Positions 59,740 to 64,000 of a DNA stretch of 64,000 bases are shown here, piece after piece. The translations under genes were made by a program, and so were the position numbers. Source of the DNA: Aphrophora alni (lineage: Eukaryota > Arthropoda > Insecta > Hemiptera > Aphrophoridae); assembly GCA_963513935.1 (NCBI GenBank), contig OY740771.1:19079349-19143348 (forward strand), read 5' to 3'. Each line of letters starts with the position of its first letter. Within the stretch, counting starts at the first letter, position 1. Under the pieces are notes generated by a model. The model saw only the letters and a list, made by a program, of their open reading frames with translations. It made no database searches and had not been told where the DNA came from.

Positions 59740-60163
59740 TGCAAAAGTTTAAATGTAATTAGAAGATAGGAAGCTAGATTCATTTCGTTAGAACAATTTT
59801 GTGATATCAGTAGCGTTAAGTTTCCAAGAGTTTATTTTCCTTCAATGCAAAAACATTTATCTTATCATACAAATAAATCAATGTTCTTATAATAAAAGTC
59901 TAACTATTTCCATGAAATTGCGAACTTTATTAAAGGTAGAGCACAAAATAAATTGCTTCATTATCTGTCACTGAACCGGAATGTATTCTTTTAAAGTGGA
60001 AAGAAAATTTAATGGTGTCTTTCCAATTATTGTCACAGCGATGGAACAAGGATGGATCAAGAAGTAACATCAAACCAAACGATATATTACTTAATTTATG
60101 CAATTAATTGCGCACTTTATATTTCTAAGCCGAGTCATATGATCAGTTTCTGTTGGATAACAT
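59740..60163 (+). repeat. Repeat R5, copy 2
   Basis: Same-orientation partner of 41690-42130, leading directly into a mariner-type end at 60164. Confidence 0.85.
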
Positions 60164-60301
60164 ACAGTGCGTCTAAGAAATCATGGGATTTTTGAATAAA
60201 TATTTTCGCTAAAGTATATATTTAAAAACAAAAAAAAAAATAAAATAAGAAATCAAATCAAAAAGTTGTTTTCTGGTTTATCTGAGTTCTTTCTGAGCCT
60301 T

Positions 60302-60480
60302 TTACAAACAATATTCCAGCTCTTCCAACACTCGACCTGGAATATTTGGAGTTATAGATACCACTGCTTCTAAATTTCGTTGTATCAAATGTTTACTGTT
60401 CTGAATTTCTTCACTGTAGACATTTTGTTTAATACCTCCATAAATTGTCCATGGGTCTAAGGCCGAGTAAAATTTGCCTA
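60302..60480 (-). pseudogene. C-terminal fragment of a mariner-type transposase
   Basis: It encodes YGGIKQNVYSEEIQNSKHL, then EAVVSITPNIPGRVLEELEY before a stop. This is the stretch after the last catalytic Asp in 'SPDLTPLDFFLWG..K..VY.......L+.RI.EA..SITP.ML.RV..EL'. It is the best-preserved of three related pieces; the others are at 42240-42420 (minus) and 32590-32690 (plus). The catalytic residues are absent. Confidence 0.8.
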
Positions 60481-60582
60481 GAAATAGGTATAAAACAACA
60501 TTCCACAAGATTTTATAAAGAACGGCTCAGTATGTCATTAACTCTTATTGTTATTTAAATTTTCATACTATGATTTTAAATC

Positions 60583-60889
60583 TTATTCCATTAGTTCAGT
60601 TAGTATATTTTTCATACTATGTATTAGAAGGTAGCAGGCGTTGCTACGCCCATTGATATGATGTGCGATGAGCCCAACTGTGATTGGTCGAGGGGATCAG
60701 ATGACTGGCGTGAACAAAAAACGCCTTCCTGCAGTAGTAATCGTAGTTATTAAGGTCAGTGTGTATTGTACCTCTGAAAACGACAGGAGTGCTATTGAAA
60801 TAAGGTAGAATAAACATAGTATTGTTTTGTGTTTTATAACATAGTATACAGTTTTTGTGTTGTTAGTGTTTTATTGTGGTTTTGGGGAT
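60583..60889 (+). repeat. Dispersed promoter-like repeat R1, copy 2
   Basis: Opposite-orientation partner of 1-288. It retains gctacgcccattg, tgtgattgg and cctgcagtagtaat, and ends with ttattgtggttttgggga. Confidence 0.8.
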
Positions 60890-60979
60890 TTTCATTCGTT
60901 GTGTATTCACCACAGGGCTCTAGTGATTCGTACCATACCAATATTGCTTCCTTTGATGAGAAATTTCCTCAGTTCATAA

Positions 60980-62070
60980 GCAATTACAACTAGTTACAAG
61001 AACTATCTAGCAATGTCTCTGTGATGAAAGTCGCTGACCTTGTGGTGAAGGAACGTCCATAGTCGTACTTTACTTTGCAGTAGGCTACACTTTAATCGTG
61101 TGCTGTTTAAATTTTTTGTTGTTTATACTTACACCAAGTTAGCAGTTTATTTAACCGTCACTCTCCACTTTCTATTGTTCAGGGATACAAATAACTCGAA
61201 GTTTTGGTGTACTTCTTGATATTGCTCTTTTTTGGTGCATCCAGGGGGGAAGGTAAAGATAAATCTTGTGTTTTGCGTTTAAAAACGTTAACAAAAATCC
61301 TTGTAAACAATTTGTTTACACATCACACTTTAGCTTTCTTTTAGTTAATTTTGTTAAAATAACATTTTAATACTTAAAAATGATTGATTGAAACTTCAAA
61401 AGCAGAATATTGTAAATTTATTGTTGGTGTATTTTTGTTTGTTAAAGTAAATATTCTACGTGTCAGATTATGTTTTAGTTGATTTGAACAGAGTTATACC
61501 GGGTGTAGATCACTCCTCTCAAATGTATTGTGGGGAAACGGTTTGAGCTAGAAATACGGAATGTATTGTAACCAATACTAATCAATTTGTATGTTGATTC
61601 TTATTTTGATATGTGAATCTTTTCAAAGTGAATGGAATAGCTGTAATGTTAAATCAATATAAACCTGAATTTCCAAACATTTTGAAACAGTGACAGTTAT
61701 TGAAAATAGTTTAAATGTTTGCGGTTGTAACGTCTTTAAAACAAGATATCACTTGACACATGCTTTGAAAATTTTGAGAAACAGATCACTTCCCCTCTCA
61801 AAACATACCCCTTTTCAGGTACTGAATTTGAAAAAAAAAAAATTTCTCAAGGTTTTTCGTATGGAAATTAATAGTGTTACAATTTATTTCCCAATTCTAG
61901 ATCAAACCATTTGCTCACAATATATCTGCGTGGTTACACCACTGATATCTGTCACACCTGGTTAGGTCTAATAGCGTCCATACATAACCTTATTCACAAC
62001 ATTATGTTATCGAATAGGCAGATGTATAACAATGAATTTATTTACTATTATTAACGAATTTTTCGCGATC
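60980..62070. other. Unannotated stretch
   Basis: No gene. A frame at 61690-61965 looks like no known family. The motif ataccgggtgtagatcac at 61497 recalls, weakly, the accgggtgt ends. Confidence 0.35.
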
Positions 62071-62074
62071 ATTC

Positions 62075-62150
62075 TGTTAGAGTATTCAATAGCTAGGGGT
62101 TAAAAAAAAAAAAAAAAGAGTGAAAGTTTCTGGTGCTTTTAAGAATCATT
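62075..62150 (+). repeat. R2 dispersed repeat, 3' fragment with A15 run
   Basis: It shows ttctgttagagtattc, aatagctagggg, a run of about 15 A, then gagtgaaagtttctg. Confidence 0.4.
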
Positions 62151-62810
62151 CGTTACGATTGCACCAATTTGGAAAATGTTTATCGAATTAGAAACTCCTA
62201 GACAGTGTCTCACAGTTTTACATAAAATGACGATAACAGTTATAATATATTTGTCAAATATTTATGTACGTATTGCCTACAATATGATTTAAGATTTGTG
62301 TAAGCTATGAATGATTATAAAAATTTGAAAAGAAATTTAAAAATCTTGAAAATTATTGGAGTTGATGTTATGTTTTATGAATTGAAGAATCACAGTCTGT
62401 TGGGAAAAAGTTTGAAATTTAATGTCCATGTAGTCTTAATTAATTTTAGTCGTTCCCAAGGATTGTCTTTCCCTTGATGTTTTTCGGATTAACTTGATAT
62501 CCGAAAGCTGTTACGTGCTGCTTCGTCCCTCAACGAAGTTGTCTTATATAACCTAAGTAACATCACCAATCTGCTACCTATAGGCGACCATCTACTGTAA
62601 CATTGGTTGTCACTCTACTACTATACCATTGGTTAGTTTCCATAGAAAATGGAGTTAATTAAAAAAAATGTGAGCTGAAGTTAAGAATGTACTGAAATAA
62701 TTTTCGTGCTATCAAAAATGTATTCACGTACACTTACCCTCTATACAAAACATTTGTTTAATTTTGTTTCAGTGAAGGAATAAGGAAACTTTAGGTTCAA
62801 GAAAATGGAA
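62150..62810. other. Unannotated AT-rich stretch
   Basis: Nothing recognised. Confidence 0.4.
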
Positions 62811-62960
62811 AAGCTAAAAGGATTAAAAGCTAAACACTTACAAGTGGTGGATAAACCAATCTTGTCTTGGCTTCAAGGTGGAGGCGGGGGTATCAATTAA
62901 AACTGTTAATTGCAAAGGGTTCAAGCAGAAACACCCCTCGCCGCTCATCCCCCGATTCAG
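62810..62960 (-). repeat. Dispersed repeat R8, copy 2
   Basis: Opposite-orientation partner of 34775-34925. Confidence 0.8.
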
Positions 62961-63109
62961 TCTAGTTTTGATCTTGAAAGTAATTAATTGCTTGTGGGAA
63001 ATACAGTATTACAAGGTGTTAGTATGTTATACAAAAATAAGGGTAGTTCTATTAATATAGAGGAGTGAAACTTTCTCTGCAGCATTTGATAGTTTTATTG
63101 ATTAATCAC

Positions 63110-63240
63110 TCATAGACTGACTTAAGTGAACACGGGTGTGACAATTCCGATGACCAGGAGCCGAATCTACACATATCTCTTTGTCTTAGTGTATCCCTCT
63201 CTTTCTAGTATCACTCTTCTTCTTTTCCTAACGGTAAAAC
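63110..63240 (+). repeat. R2 dispersed repeat
   Basis: It shows agtgaacacgggtgtgacaa, ttccgatgaccaggagcc, gaatctacacatatct, gtcttagtgtatccctctct and ttctagtatcactcttcttc. Confidence 0.55.
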
Positions 63241-63950
63241 TAATATTGCTTTTAAAGAGAATTTCAGATGAAGCAACATTTATATTATGTGTTTACCCTA
63301 ACTATTTTAATTTCTAGAATTATAACGGGGTACTTGGTGGTCATGATAAAATGGCTAACAGTGGGAAAGCCTATCTGAACCACCAGGTTTTTGTAAATCA
63401 GGTCCCCGGATCGACATTTGAATATAATTACTTAACCCTAACGAACCTGTCAAACCAGGTTTGATAAATAATTAAAGAGAAATAACAATAAGGGGACATT
63501 TATTTTAACTTTTCAATTTCAGTAGACTCACCTTAAACCTATTTTTACGCCATTTTTAGGTCTTTCAGTCCATAGAACTAGAAAACTACCACAACCATAG
63601 TTTACACTGGTTAAAAGGTCGGGAAAAACCAGAACGCCACGAACCTCGGTAATTTATAACGACAATGTAATAATTATAACAACCGGCGAAATAAAAATGT
63701 GGAACCAAATTAACGGCCGGCAATCTTGTTCTAGGTTCGAGACTCGACTGCTCCTTTCGCTGGACTCGTTCGTAGTCGCTTGCGGAATACTGGTCCACTT
63801 TCTACGCTAAATGAAGATACACCTTCATGTGTGGTTTCGTGGTACATCGGGGTGAATCGGGACCATTTATCAACTTAATCAGACCACTTCACAAAAGGTA
63901 AACCAAATATTTATATAAACAATTAAACAAACCGTTGTTGGATTTAATTC
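63240..63950. other. Unannotated stretch, partly GC-rich
   Basis: 63620-63860 is clearly GC-richer than the region (ccggcgaaat, ttaacggccggc, cgctggactcgttcg). It may be the start of another element that continues past the window. A 70-codon minus-strand frame there (63586-63798) is unassigned. Confidence 0.35.
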
Positions 63951-63956
63951 ACTAAA

Positions 63957-64000
63957 ATGACATCTACTTTATCAATCTGTTCTCGTGAGGAGCAGTGGAC
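63957..64000 (+). CDS. Possible N-terminus of a mariner-type transposase, cut by the window edge
   Basis: An ATG at 63957 opens MTSTLSICSREEQW, open to the edge. Many insect mariner-type transposases with an HTH_48 domain begin with a short stretch and then 'C(S/T)+EEQR(A/S)VIRFLW'. Only 14 residues are visible, so this is a suggestion. The GC-rich DNA just upstream would fit an element's 5' end. Confidence 0.35.
   Translation, partial: MTSTLSICSREEQW

Larger units (their letters stand above)
60164..60980. mobile_element. Mariner-derived fold-back remnant split by R1
   Basis: The left end cagtgcgtctaagaaatcat is preceded by TA. A minus-strand C-terminal transposase region follows (60302-60480). 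At about 60545-60890 an R1 copy intervenes. Just beyond it, at about 60948-60972, cctttgatgagaaatttcct matches the plus-strand DEKFP segment of the element at 42131-42965. So this copy had the same tail-out design. Confidence 0.65.

Overview
This window looks like AT-rich eukaryotic, most probably insect, nuclear DNA. It is roughly two-thirds A+T. It has no operon-like gene spacing and no long host gene. It holds short internal runs of the arthropod telomere unit TTAGG, several microsatellites, and remnants of transposable elements (TEs) of families common in insects. I found no host gene I could name. Almost everything I could explain is mobile-element debris or other repeated DNA, so the window reads as an intergenic region or a very large intron.

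Layout. 0-9 kb: a promoter-like dispersed repeat, an inverted repeat pair (1.3/3.3 kb), a fresh 5'-truncated LINE insertion with a 14-bp target duplication (4.06-4.52 kb), a decayed second LINE (7 kb), and a tandem pair of perfect TGACAGCTGTCA palindromes (7.9 kb). 9-19 kb: two decayed mariner-type transposases on the minus strand (11.2-11.8 and 14.2-14.5 kb) and many copies of a short dispersed repeat. 19-28 kb: a complete non-autonomous hAT element with an 8-bp target duplication (19.07-20.28 kb); a PIF/Harbinger element with TAA duplications inside a duplicated repeat, whose second copy preserves the empty site (21.4-22.1 kb); tRNA-like sequences (22.6 and 23.5 kb); and a Crypton-type tyrosine recombinase pseudogene that was itself split by a small fold-back insertion (26.7-27.9 kb).

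28-43 kb: a fold-back with GGTTGGCTCGAC ends, a 2.2-kb repeat with internal tandem duplication (29.4-31.6 kb), a complete mariner-derived fold-back element (31.86-32.80 kb), a nine-copy 80/81-bp tandem array with a 240-bp higher-order repeat (35.1-35.8 kb), and fragments of an insect TE protein family I know but cannot assign to a class (37.9-40.6 kb). 43-64 kb: three further long inverted repeats, including a 51-bp perfect hairpin at 50.9 kb; a GA microsatellite; a mariner remnant (47 kb); second copies of four families seen earlier, some inverted; and the possible start of a mariner-type transposase at the right edge.

No set of genes here works together as a pathway. The layers show history: element into element (Harbinger in a duplicated repeat, fold-back in Crypton), and multi-copy families in both orientations. 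The most interesting points are the hammerhead-like CTGATGA...GAAAC motifs in small fold-back elements, the mariner fold-back family in which both ends are the transposase 3' end, the Crypton copy whose catalytic Tyr codon is now a stop, and the perfect 51-bp hairpin. All translations and alignments were done by eye, so boundaries are approximate unless a target duplication is given.
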